Assembly: GCA_030705665.1 (NCBI GenBank)
Contig: JAUZQA010000237.1
Span: forward strand, 1 to 6,716
DNA: 6,716 nt
From: Bacillota bacterium
GTDB lineage: Bacteria > Bacillota > Bacilli > Bacillales_B > DSM-18226
Direction of reading: 5' to 3'
The notes under the pieces are model-generated. The model ran no database searches and was not told the DNA's origin. It saw only the letters and a list, made by a program, of their open reading frames with translations. Position numbers and translations under genes: made by a program. Within the stretch, counting starts at the first letter, position 1, and every line of letters starts with the position of its first letter. Below, piece by piece: positions 1 through 6,543 of this stretch.

Positions 1-561
1 GTAAATTCTAAAGAAAATACCCAGCTCGGTTTCACCATCAATCCGTGCTGCTTCAAGTATTTCTTTTGGGAACATTTTTGTGCTTTGCCTAAAGAAAAAG
101 ATGAGAAAAGCTGTTGTTACGGTCGGCAAAATAACAGCTGTTATCGTATCAATACCAATTCCTGGGGCCACTTCTGAAATAGATGCAAACATCCTAAACA
201 ACGGCACCATTAATGCAGCAAAAGGAATCATCATCGAAAGCAGCAGAATGTTAAACACAATGTCTTTTGCCTTACTTTTATAGATTTCAAATCCATAACC
301 GGCTAAAGATGCAATTAGCATCGAAAGCAGCGTTGTAATAATCGATATTTTTGCTGAGTTCCATAAAGCTGTGCCAAGAGGGTTAGAGCTTAAAAGGTGC
401 TGAAAGTTTTGCACAAAAAAGCTGCCTGGGAGCATTGCACCCTTTGTAACGTCAACGGACTTATTTGTTGAGCTTATAATCATCCACAAAAATGGAAAAA
501 TGGAGATAATCGAAGCAACAAAAAGGAAAAGATAGCTCAATGTACTCTTTAGCTTACTCAT
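1..561 (-). CDS. CUT1 sugar ABC transporter permease, MalG/AraQ-type (3' end cut off by the window)
   Basis: This is the second inner-membrane permease of a carbohydrate importer. The frame is open for 187 codons from ATG at 561-559 to the window edge. It starts MSKLKSTLSYLFLF with a first membrane helix at about residues 8-30. Further hydrophobic segments lie near 70-90, 100-122 and 138-157. The EAA loop that docks on the ATPase begins at residue 170 (EAARIDGETELGIFFRIY) and is where the window ends. Family members are about 275-280 residues, so roughly 90 are missing, including the last helices. The start lies inside the upstream permease gene, giving an ATGAGTAA overlap of 8 nt, which indicates translational coupling. 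The Shine-Dalgarno is weak (GGGTGAT), as expected for a coupled gene. The substrate is unknown. The family call is secure from the EAA motif and gene order. Confidence 0.93.
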   Translation of the reverse strand, partial: MSKLKSTLSYLFLFVASIISIFPFLWMIISSTNKSVDVTKGAMLPGSFFVQNFQHLLSSNPLGTALWNSAKISIITTLLSMLIASLAGYGFEIYKSKAKDIVFNILLLSMMIPFAALMVPLFRMFASISEVAPGIGIDTITAVILPTVTTAFLIFFFRQSTKMFPKEILEAARIDGETELGIFFRIY

Positions 562-1483
562 TTTCATCACCCGCCACTTTAAATTGAATGATAGAGAAGA
601 ACACGATTAAGATGACAATGGCATATGAAACCGTCGCTGCATACCCGAAATCAGGAGTATATTTAAATGAAAGGTTGTAGATGTACTGCGAGATTGTCAT
701 TGTGGCATTTCCCGGACCACCATTTGTAATATTCTTTACTTCATCAAATAACTGAAGCGTACCAATTGTTGAAGTAATCGTTGTAAACAAGATGATAGGC
801 TTCAAAAGTGGAACGGTAATTTTGAAAAATTGCTGAATAGAGGAAGCTCCATCAATTCTTGATGCTTCATAAATCGATTCGTCGATGTTTTGCAGAGCAG
901 ATAAAAAGAAAATCATATTATAGCCGGTCCAACGCCATGTAATCGCACAAATAATAACGATCTTAGCCCAAAATGGGTCTGTTAACCAGGGAATCGGATG
1001 CGATATAAGGGAAATTTTCATCAGCATCATGTTGATCATTCCGTCTTGGGCAAACAAGTATTTAAAAATAACCGAATACGCGACAAGAGAAGTCACACAT
1101 GGCAGAAAAATCGCCGTCCGAAACAAGCCCTTTAGCTTTAATTTTCTATTGTTCAGCAGGACAGAAATAAAGATAGCAAGAAGAATCATTACAGGTACTT
1201 GAATAATAAGGTAGATCACCGTATTTTTTACTGTTTCAAGGAATACAGGATCTTTAAAAAGCCGTAAATAATTGTTAACACCAACAAATGAAAGATTGGT
1301 TCCTGTTCCCGATTGAAGAGACAACAGTAACGCCTTAATCATCGGATAAAAATAAAACAAACAAATCATGATGATGGCGATCGCAGTAAAAGACCAGCCA
1401 ATGACTGCATTTTTTACTTTAAGGCGGCTAAACTTTGCTGGACGTGCCGGTTGTACACCTTGCCTGACTTTTGCTTCCATCAT
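554..1483 (-). CDS. CUT1 sugar ABC transporter permease, MalF/UgpA/LplB-type
   Basis: This 309-residue protein is the first inner-membrane permease of the importer and has the usual length for the family. A basic cytoplasmic N-terminus (about residues 1-25) is followed by helices near 26-48, 85-110, 121-145, 172-197, 228-247 and 280-301. The EAA motif that contacts the ATPase is at 206-226 (EASRIDGASSIQQFFKITVP), followed by the conserved NGGPG at 254-258. Two ATG codons stand in tandem. The first, at 1483, is preferred because AAGGAG at 1492-1497 lies 8 nt upstream of it; the second is 11 nt away. The gene ends by overlapping the start of the next permease by 8 nt. It follows the binding-protein gene after a 143-nt gap holding a large hairpin, which may lower its expression relative to the binding protein. 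It pairs with the downstream MalG-type subunit as a heterodimer. No substrate can be read from the sequence. Confidence 0.95.
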   Translation of the reverse strand: MMEAKVRQGVQPARPAKFSRLKVKNAVIGWSFTAIAIIMICLFYFYPMIKALLLSLQSGTGTNLSFVGVNNYLRLFKDPVFLETVKNTVIYLIIQVPVMILLAIFISVLLNNRKLKLKGLFRTAIFLPCVTSLVAYSVIFKYLFAQDGMINMMLMKISLISHPIPWLTDPFWAKIVIICAITWRWTGYNMIFFLSALQNIDESIYEASRIDGASSIQQFFKITVPLLKPIILFTTITSTIGTLQLFDEVKNITNGGPGNATMTISQYIYNLSFKYTPDFGYAATVSYAIVILIVFFSIIQFKVAGDENE

Positions 1484-1498
1484 TAACTCAACTCCTTA
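1484..1498 (-). promoter_or_regulatory. Ribosome binding site of the first permease
   Basis: AAGGAG (minus strand, 1497-1492) stands 8 nt upstream of the first of two tandem ATG codons. It decides the start at 1483 and lies clear of the large hairpin at 1523-1594, so the hairpin does not directly mask it. Confidence 0.7.
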
Positions 1499-1522
1499 CC
1501 CTTTTCACTTTCCTAAAGAGAC

Positions 1523-1594
1523 AGCCTCGGAACATCGCAGCCGGATACTATAATAAGAGCTAGTATCCAACAGGGAATGGCGATTACCGAGGCT
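1523..1594 (-). promoter_or_regulatory. Large nested stem-loop between binding-protein and permease genes
   Basis: Three nested inverted repeats share one axis. The outer stem is 8 bp (1523-1530 with 1587-1594, AGCCTCGG/CCGAGGCT). The middle stem is 5 bp (1534-1538 with 1580-1584). The inner stem is a perfect 8 bp (1543-1550 with 1561-1568, GGATACTA/TAGTATCC) closing a 10-nt loop. A 4-by-11-nt asymmetric internal loop separates the middle and inner stems. On the minus-strand transcript it is followed by GUCUCUUU, not a clean U run, so it looks more like an mRNA-stabilising or attenuating structure than a full terminator. In many sugar ABC operons such a structure after the binding-protein gene keeps that protein in excess over the permeases; applying that here is an inference. 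Confidence 0.6.
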
Positions 1595-1626
1595 TAATGG
1601 CTAATTTTTCATTTGTAAATTTGTTC

Positions 1627-2913
1627 TTACTTAATTTGTTCTGCTTGTGCTTGTGCGTCTTTTAGGACTTGGTCAAGGTTTTTCCCCTTGAGGTAATCTT
1701 GTGCACTGACTGCCAAAATGTCCTCTATTGCATACGTATTTAAGCCATAATTTACCTGAGGGATATTGTTGGTCCAGTTTGCAAAATCAGAAATGGTCTT
1801 TTGACCGCCAAAGAAATCATCACTGGCTTTATATGCTTCTGAATCAGCAGCTGGCTTGTAAGTACCGATTGCTCCAATTTGTTTTACAAGATCTTGATAG
1901 AAGCTAACGTTAGAGCCAAATGTTTTTGCCAAGAAATCAGTAGCTTGGTCCTTGCCTGGAATATTAAGAACGTACCAAGAACTTCCGCCTAAGTTAGAGG
2001 CATTGACCGAACCTGAAACGCCCGATAGTTTTGGAAATGGTACAACTGCCCATTTTCCAGATTGAGAGCTTTGCGCTTTAACTGAAGGAGTAATCCAGTT
2101 ACCAGTTGGAACAGTTGCAACATCGCCATTATTAAATGCGGCTACAAATGTATTCCAGTCAGAAACAGGCTTAACGATATTTGCATCCATTAATGCTTTG
2201 TAAGTTTGGAATGCTTCTTTAAGTGCTGCGTTGCCAGCTAAATCTGGTGTAGATCCATCTTTTTTGGAGTACCATGCACCGGCTGATTGAATCATCATGC
2301 GGATAAGGCCAAGGTCTTTTGGATCCTGTGTCAGCATGTCTTTACCAGTAGCAGCTTTAACCTTTTTAGCAATTTCAATGTACTTATTCCAATCAATATT
2401 TTGCATATCAGCTACTGTGTAGCCTGCTTGTTTTAAATAATCAGTTCTTACATATAATCCAGTTACACCTGAATCAAATGGAACGCCATAGTTTTTGCCA
2501 TTATATGTACCGGCGGCCACTTTATATTTCGCAAAGTCACTTGCTTTAAAGGATCCTGAAACATCCTGAAACTTATCTGGATATGCTTTAAGGAAACTTT
2601 GAGAACGATAGTCTTCAATCAGGACAATGTTTGGAAGTCCTTTTGTAGAACCGGAGCTTAATGTCGTGTTCAACTTCTGTACAATGTCGGCTTGCGCCAT
2701 ATTGACGACATTAATCTTAAGGTTCGCATCTGTTGATTTATAAATCTTTTTCGCAATATCCATTGCTTTAATATTAAAATTAGGATCCCAAGCCCAAACC
2801 GTTATTTCTTTTACTTTTTGAGTACTGCCGGAAGTCTTACTCGTTCCTCCGGAAGATGAACAGCCTGCTAATGCAAGAATGGCTACCAACAAAAGTGCTA
2901 ATAGTTTTTTCAT
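1627..2913 (-). CDS. Sugar-binding lipoprotein of a CUT1 ABC importer (family 1 solute-binding protein)
   Basis: This 428-residue protein should capture a saccharide outside the membrane and deliver it to the two downstream permeases. It has a lipoprotein signal (KK at 2-3, hydrophobic core 4-16) and a lipobox Leu15-Ala16-Gly17-Cys18, so Cys18 is the predicted lipidated residue. A Ser/Gly/Thr-rich tether follows to about residue 33. The mature domain begins ITVWAWDPNF (37-46). Family-typical segments are PNIVLIEDYRSQSFL (94-108), YGVPFDSGVTGLYVRTDYL (142-160), GDVATVPTGNWI (263-274) and GGSSWYVL (309-316). Several Trp residues (40, 42, 214, 253, 273, 313) could stack on sugar rings. The ATG at 2913 is chosen over an out-of-frame ATG at 2917 because it starts the signal peptide and sits 6 nt from a G-rich Shine-Dalgarno. 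Sugar binding is inferred from family and operon; the specific ligand is unknown. The promoter region carries two cre-like sites. Confidence 0.95.
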   Translation of the reverse strand: MKKLLALLLVAILALAGCSSSGGTSKTSGSTQKVKEITVWAWDPNFNIKAMDIAKKIYKSTDANLKINVVNMAQADIVQKLNTTLSSGSTKGLPNIVLIEDYRSQSFLKAYPDKFQDVSGSFKASDFAKYKVAAGTYNGKNYGVPFDSGVTGLYVRTDYLKQAGYTVADMQNIDWNKYIEIAKKVKAATGKDMLTQDPKDLGLIRMMIQSAGAWYSKKDGSTPDLAGNAALKEAFQTYKALMDANIVKPVSDWNTFVAAFNNGDVATVPTGNWITPSVKAQSSQSGKWAVVPFPKLSGVSGSVNASNLGGSSWYVLNIPGKDQATDFLAKTFGSNVSFYQDLVKQIGAIGTYKPAADSEAYKASDDFFGGQKTISDFANWTNNIPQVNYGLNTYAIEDILAVSAQDYLKGKNLDQVLKDAQAQAEQIK

Positions 2914-2925
2914 TCATGTCCCCCC
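2914..2925 (-). promoter_or_regulatory. Ribosome binding site of the binding-protein gene
   Basis: A run of six G on the minus strand (2925-2920) followed by A lies 6 nt before the ATG at 2913. An out-of-frame ATG at 2917-2915 lies only 2 nt from the G run, too close for good initiation, so the start at 2913 is favoured. Confidence 0.6.
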
Positions 2926-2935
2926 ATATTTCATG

Positions 2936-2960
2936 TTTGTAAGCGTTATCCTCTTACAAA
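2936..2960. promoter_or_regulatory. 25-bp dyad (operator or leader hairpin)
   Basis: TTTGTAAG at 2936-2943 and CTTACAAA at 2953-2960 are perfect 8-bp inverted arms around a 9-nt centre. The dyad covers the proximal cre and part of the candidate -10. It could be an operator for a dimeric regulator. If transcription begins at an upstream promoter, it would instead be a leader hairpin just before the Shine-Dalgarno. Confidence 0.55.
2938..2951 (-). promoter_or_regulatory. cre-like CcpA operator, proximal, at the binding-protein promoter
   Basis: TGTAAGCGTTATCC (plus strand) matches the Bacillus cre consensus TGWAANCGNTNWCA at 13 of 14 positions; only the final A is replaced by C. It ends 25 nt upstream of the start codon and would overlap or sit just after the transcription start of the candidate promoter at 2959-2987. 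In that position CcpA bound with HPr-Ser46-P would be expected to repress. The site also forms half of a larger dyad (2936-2960). Confidence 0.65.
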
Positions 2961-2987
2961 TATGATGTTAGCATTTTAGAAGTACAA
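2959..2987 (-). promoter_or_regulatory. Candidate promoter of the binding-protein/permease operon
   Basis: On the minus strand TTGTAC (2987-2982) is separated by exactly 17 nt from CATATT (2964-2959). Both boxes are imperfect (3 of 6 and 4 of 6), as is common for promoters that need an activator such as the AraC-type regulator encoded upstream. A perfect TATAAT also occurs at 3002-2997 but has no recognisable -35 at the right distance. Which one is used cannot be settled by eye. Confidence 0.4.
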
Positions 2988-3032
2988 TTCGTTAGGATTA
3001 TATTTTTTTATATTTGTAGTATTTTTAGGAAA

Positions 3033-3046
3033 TAAAAACGCTTTCA
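3033..3046 (-). promoter_or_regulatory. cre-like CcpA operator, distal
   Basis: The minus strand reads TGAAAGCGTTTTTA, matching TGWAANCGNTNWCA at 13 of 14 positions (T in place of the C at position 13). It lies upstream of the candidate promoter, and its start is 95 bp from that of the proximal cre, close to nine helical turns. It is 42 nt downstream of the kinase stop codon. Confidence 0.6.
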
Positions 3047-3087
3047 TAGTTGCCTATTTGTACATTCTTTAGATTCTATAACAAATT

Positions 3088-4854
3088 TTAGGTACCATTA
3101 ATTGGAATTGTTACCCGGATCTTCGTCCCTTCACCCACCACACTGGAGATTGCAACACCATACAGATCTCCATAGATTAGTTGAATTCGTTCATGCACAT
3201 TCCTTACGCCAATTCCCGAAAACAAATGCTGTTTCCGTTTCGTATCAGGAAGTTTTCCTCCAGTCCCCACTTCCATTCCATCACCATTGTCGACTACTTC
3301 ACAAATCAGGGAGCTCCCCTCCTGCCAAATGAGAATATGGATAGATCCCTCGGGTTTATGGTTAAAACCGTGAAAAAAGGAATTCTCGACGAAAGGCTGA
3401 AGGATTAATTTTGGAATGGAATATTCCATGCAATTTGGGTCTACAAAATAGTCTACCTTAATTCGGTTCCCATAGCGTTTTTGGTTAATAAATACATAGT
3501 TTTTCAGATTATCGAGCTCCTGCCCTACGGTTACCGTTTCTTTGACATTGCCAATCGTATTTTGCAGAAGGGAAATCAACGCATTAATGGTCGCATCAGC
3601 ATCCTTTTTTTCACCTTGAAGCACCATAAATTTAATGGAAGCGAGCGTGTTATATAAAAAGTGCGGGTTAATTTGCTGCTGCAAGGCTTCAAGTTCGGCG
3701 TTGCGCTGTTTATTTTGTGCCAATACCAGTCGTTCTACATATTCATGTAGCTCGTCAAGCATAGAATTAAAAGCTTGGCCAATTTGTCTCGTTTCATAGG
3801 TGCCAGCAACCGCAACGTGGTGGAAATCATTTTTCGAGGCATTTTCTATTTGCTTGACCAGCCGGGTTAAAGAATCTGTCAATCTTCGTGAAGCCAGAAA
3901 AACAAATATCAGGGCAAAAAACACGATTCCCACCACAATCAAGGCGATGTCCTTTGTATTAATCAAATCACCGATTGCTTGTTGCTTGTTGATCATATTG
4001 AACAAATACATATCAAAATAGGGGATATATTCCACCAGCATAATCTGATCTTTGCCCTTAAATTTTTTAATCATATATTTTTGCGGGTGGTCTTCCATCT
4101 CCTTCGCATAGCTAAGAAGACTTTTTTCCTGCTGTCCGACAAGACTGTCCGTATTGCTGGAGACAATTGTTCCATTTCGATCAACTAGAAAAAGAGTATT
4201 ACCTAACCCTGCATTGTCTGTAAAAAGACTTTTAAAATATTTTTTTGAAATGGAAAAGTACATCGAGCCATAGACCTTTCCAGAAAGAGGATCCATTAGC
4301 CCTCTGGAAGCAATCATATAATCTTCTCTATTAAAAGGATTAACTGAAAAATTATAATCATATTGATACATCAGCCGCTGGGGATCCTTTAACGTATTAA
4401 GGGCAATGCTGCTATTTTTTAACATGCCCTCATTGAGCGGCCAATTTGAATTGCCATCGGTATAAACAGTTCCATCATTCCCCATGATGGTAATCCCAAT
4501 CTGATCGGACCCGAGAAGGGATTTAATATAATCTACCTTTTTATCCCAATTATAATAGGCGTTCATTTTTTCCGTTCCCGTTGCCTTTTCCGTTAGAATA
4601 TTTTTTACAATAATGCTTTGGAGAAGATTGTTTGAAGCATTGACGATTGAGTTATCAAAGGTTTCAAAGTTTCCGGCTATTTTCGTCATGACCTTTGAAT
4701 TCATGATACTGAACTTTTCAATAAAAAACTTTTCGGACATGTTTATCGTTGTCCAAGTAATCAAGACGGATACAACAACAATGCTCGTTACCGTCATAAG
4801 AAACATAAAAATAAAAAAGCCGTTATGTTTAATACGCTCAAGAAGAATGTTCAT
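3088..4854 (-). CDS. YesM-family sensor histidine kinase
   Basis: This 588-residue membrane kinase should sense an extracellular cue and phosphorylate the response regulator encoded just before it. A first membrane helix (about 12-34) and a second (about 303-321) enclose a 265-residue extracellular domain. That domain contains two similar PAS-like strands, MGNDGTVYTDGN (124-135) and VDRNGTIVSSNTD (224-236), which suggests a double-Cache fold. A HAMP linker follows (about 320-375), then the His_kinase domain with LQQQINPHFLYNT, where His398 is the phosphoacceptor. The ATPase domain has the N box (LILQPFVENSFFHGF, Asn491), G1 (DNGDGM, 522-527) and G2 (SGIGVRNVHERI, 546-557). All key residues are present and the length is normal. 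The start at 4854 has GGGATGGGG upstream and is 18 nt after the regulator stop, so the two are co-transcribed. No clear terminator separates it from the importer genes. The ligand is unknown, probably a saccharide or the loaded binding protein. Confidence 0.95.
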   Translation of the reverse strand: MNILLERIKHNGFFIFMFLMTVTSIVVVSVLITWTTINMSEKFFIEKFSIMNSKVMTKIAGNFETFDNSIVNASNNLLQSIIVKNILTEKATGTEKMNAYYNWDKKVDYIKSLLGSDQIGITIMGNDGTVYTDGNSNWPLNEGMLKNSSIALNTLKDPQRLMYQYDYNFSVNPFNREDYMIASRGLMDPLSGKVYGSMYFSISKKYFKSLFTDNAGLGNTLFLVDRNGTIVSSNTDSLVGQQEKSLLSYAKEMEDHPQKYMIKKFKGKDQIMLVEYIPYFDMYLFNMINKQQAIGDLINTKDIALIVVGIVFFALIFVFLASRRLTDSLTRLVKQIENASKNDFHHVAVAGTYETRQIGQAFNSMLDELHEYVERLVLAQNKQRNAELEALQQQINPHFLYNTLASIKFMVLQGEKKDADATINALISLLQNTIGNVKETVTVGQELDNLKNYVFINQKRYGNRIKVDYFVDPNCMEYSIPKLILQPFVENSFFHGFNHKPEGSIHILIWQEGSSLICEVVDNGDGMEVGTGGKLPDTKRKQHLFSGIGVRNVHERIQLIYGDLYGVAISSVVGEGTKIRVTIPINGT

Positions 4855-4872
4855 TGTGCCCCATCCCTTATT

Positions 4873-6411
4873 TCATGTATTTTTTCTTTTAAATTGGCTT
4901 GGGGATATTCCTTTAACCTTTTTAAACACCTTGCAAAAATAACTGTGATCGGAATAGCCGACCATCTCACTTATTTCTGAGATGGGAATCGTACCCTTTT
5001 TTAACAATTTTGTTGCTTCCTCAATTCGAATTTTATTCAAATATTCGATAAAGCCTTCATGCATATGAGTTGAAAAATAATTTGACAGATAGGATGGATT
5101 AAAATGAAAATGTTTTGCCGTTTCCGTTAACGTAAGCGGCTCCGCATAATGTTCCATCATAAAATTGATTATTTTTTTCATATTAAAATGATCTTGCAGT
5201 TCAGGCGCAGGGGATAAATATTTTTTTACCTCTTCCATAAAAGCATCTAGTAAAGTAACAGCCTCTTGTGCGGTGCACGCTTCATCAATCGATTTGAAAT
5301 ACGAGTATTTAGCACTGTCCAGTTCTCTCACATCATACTCCATGTTACTTAGATGAATAATGATATTGAATATAACCTTGCTGTAAAACGCTTTGTATTC
5401 AAAAAGATCAACCGTGTAACATTGGGAAAATTCTGCAGCATATTCCTTTAAATAGCCAAATGCGGAATTGAATTGTTTAAATTTCAATTCATTGGTAAAC
5501 CAGTCAAGATTAAACGGTTCTTTAAGTGAAGGAGATTCCGGTAAACTTTTACTCATTAGAAGCGGGATCTCAGAAAGAAAAAACTGATAGTTCAGCAGTT
5601 TTGACAGCTTGTCTTTATGTACCTTTCCCAATTGCAAAAAGTCAGAGAACTCATCTGTCAAGGAAAAGCGAAGATTAGGTTCAAGCACTAAAAATTGGTT
5701 TAAAGCGTTAATAACATTCTCAAGATTCATTTTATCTATATTTATAAGGACAATACTCAAGTTTTTATTTGGACTGCAAGAATAATAGACTCCATCTTCA
5801 ACATTCATGCGAAGCTTCTCTATGATTCCTTCTTTTACAGTCGTTTGCAGATCGCTTGTTTCACTCTTAACGGAAACTCCCAGCAGGTAAAAACTCTGAA
5901 AAGGAAAAATTTTCGCTGTCTCATTTTCTTTCCATGTCACTTCGTATCCAGAAATCAGATTATTCATGAGTTGTTCAATGGGAGGATGCCCATCAGAATT
6001 TTCGTTACTTGCTTTGAGCAAGGGAATTCTGCTTGCTGCTTTTTTCAACCCTTTTAATAGACTCTCAGCATCCAGCTTTGGTTTTAAAATATAGTCAACG
6101 ACACCATTTTGAAAGGACGATCTTACATAGTCGTACTCACTAAAACTACTTAAAATAATGATTTCAATATGAGGATAGCGTTCCTTTACAATTCTTGTTA
6201 ATTCTTCTCCATCCATAATGGGCATGACGATATCGGTAATGATAATATGTGGATTAACCGTTTCAATGAACTCAATTGCCTCTCGGCCATTAGAGGCTTC
6301 ACCAGCGATGATAAAGCCCTCCTCCTCCCAATCCATGTAGTGGATAATCCCTTTCCTTATTAATTGTTCATCATCTACAATAAGAATTCGGCAAAGTTCC
6401 TCCGCTTTCAA
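4873..6411 (-). CDS. YesN-type AraC-family response regulator (TTG start)
   Basis: This 512-residue cytoplasmic regulator is the partner of the adjacent kinase and probably activates the downstream importer genes. The receiver domain (about 7-125) has the acidic pair Asp13-Asp14, phosphoacceptor Asp60 in ITDIVMPIMDG, Ser88/Ser89 in ILSSF and Lys110 in YILKPK, so it should be phosphorylated. A long middle region (about 130-405) has no motif I recognise, as is usual for this subfamily. The C-terminus (about 411-510) is an AraC DNA-binding domain with two helix-turn-helix units (about 428-447 and 477-497) and the signature GYSDHSYFCKVFK...GISPSQFK. The start is TTG at 6411, supported by GGAGGG ending 6 nt upstream. 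The first in-frame ATG is at residue 26, inside the receiver domain and therefore too late. It is the first gene of a regulator-kinase pair, with 18 nt to the kinase. Confidence 0.95.
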   Translation of the reverse strand: MKAEELCRILIVDDEQLIRKGIIHYMDWEEEGFIIAGEASNGREAIEFIETVNPHIIITDIVMPIMDGEELTRIVKERYPHIEIIILSSFSEYDYVRSSFQNGVVDYILKPKLDAESLLKGLKKAASRIPLLKASNENSDGHPPIEQLMNNLISGYEVTWKENETAKIFPFQSFYLLGVSVKSETSDLQTTVKEGIIEKLRMNVEDGVYYSCSPNKNLSIVLINIDKMNLENVINALNQFLVLEPNLRFSLTDEFSDFLQLGKVHKDKLSKLLNYQFFLSEIPLLMSKSLPESPSLKEPFNLDWFTNELKFKQFNSAFGYLKEYAAEFSQCYTVDLFEYKAFYSKVIFNIIIHLSNMEYDVRELDSAKYSYFKSIDEACTAQEAVTLLDAFMEEVKKYLSPAPELQDHFNMKKIINFMMEHYAEPLTLTETAKHFHFNPSYLSNYFSTHMHEGFIEYLNKIRIEEATKLLKKGTIPISEISEMVGYSDHSYFCKVFKKVKGISPSQFKRKNT

Positions 6412-6424
6412 AATAATCCCTCCA
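6412..6424 (-). promoter_or_regulatory. Ribosome binding site that fixes the TTG start of the regulator
   Basis: GGAGGG on the minus strand lies 6 nt before TTG at 6411-6409. There is no other in-frame start near it, so it decides the start. A five-codon frame ATG-GAG-GGA-TTA-TTT-TGA overlaps it but is probably chance. Confidence 0.65.
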
Positions 6425-6452
6425 TGCCTGAAATCAGAGTATCTATGATCAT

Positions 6453-6458
6453 ATTATA
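6453..6458 (-). promoter_or_regulatory. Candidate -10 box for the regulator-kinase genes
   Basis: A perfect TATAAT, directly preceded by TG, reads on the minus strand about 42 nt before the TTG start. No good -35 stands 16-18 nt upstream. TTGAAC at about 6506-6501 is the nearest hexamer of that kind but is too far away for this -10. The assignment is tentative. Confidence 0.35.
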
Positions 6459-6543
6459 CAATGTTGCTTCTAATCTATATACATATCCCTTCATTTATGT
6501 AAGGTTCAACAACACTTCGGCCAAGAACCAGAATTTTGAACAC

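Noticed and set aside
80..283. Open frame of 67 codons on the plus strand
   Set aside because: It lies opposite the MalG-type permease gene, which has clear family motifs; it has no Shine-Dalgarno or recognisable protein features.
1550..1555. TATAAT on the plus strand inside the nested hairpin
   Set aside because: There is no -35 at a suitable distance and no plus-strand gene downstream; it falls in the inner stem and loop.
3102..3408. Two overlapping plus-strand open frames
   Set aside because: Both are shadows of the kinase catalytic domain, where the minus-strand frame carries the N, G1 and G2 motifs.
4613..4942. Open frame of 109 codons on the plus strand spanning the kinase start
   Set aside because: It is antisense to the kinase N-terminus and the regulator C-terminus, both well supported. 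Its hydrophobic stretch mirrors the antisense of the kinase membrane helix.
6397..6410. Possible third cre site at the regulator start (minus strand TGAAAGCGGAGGAA)
   Set aside because: Only 11 of 14 positions match, the right half is poor, and the bases are explained by the regulator's first codons.
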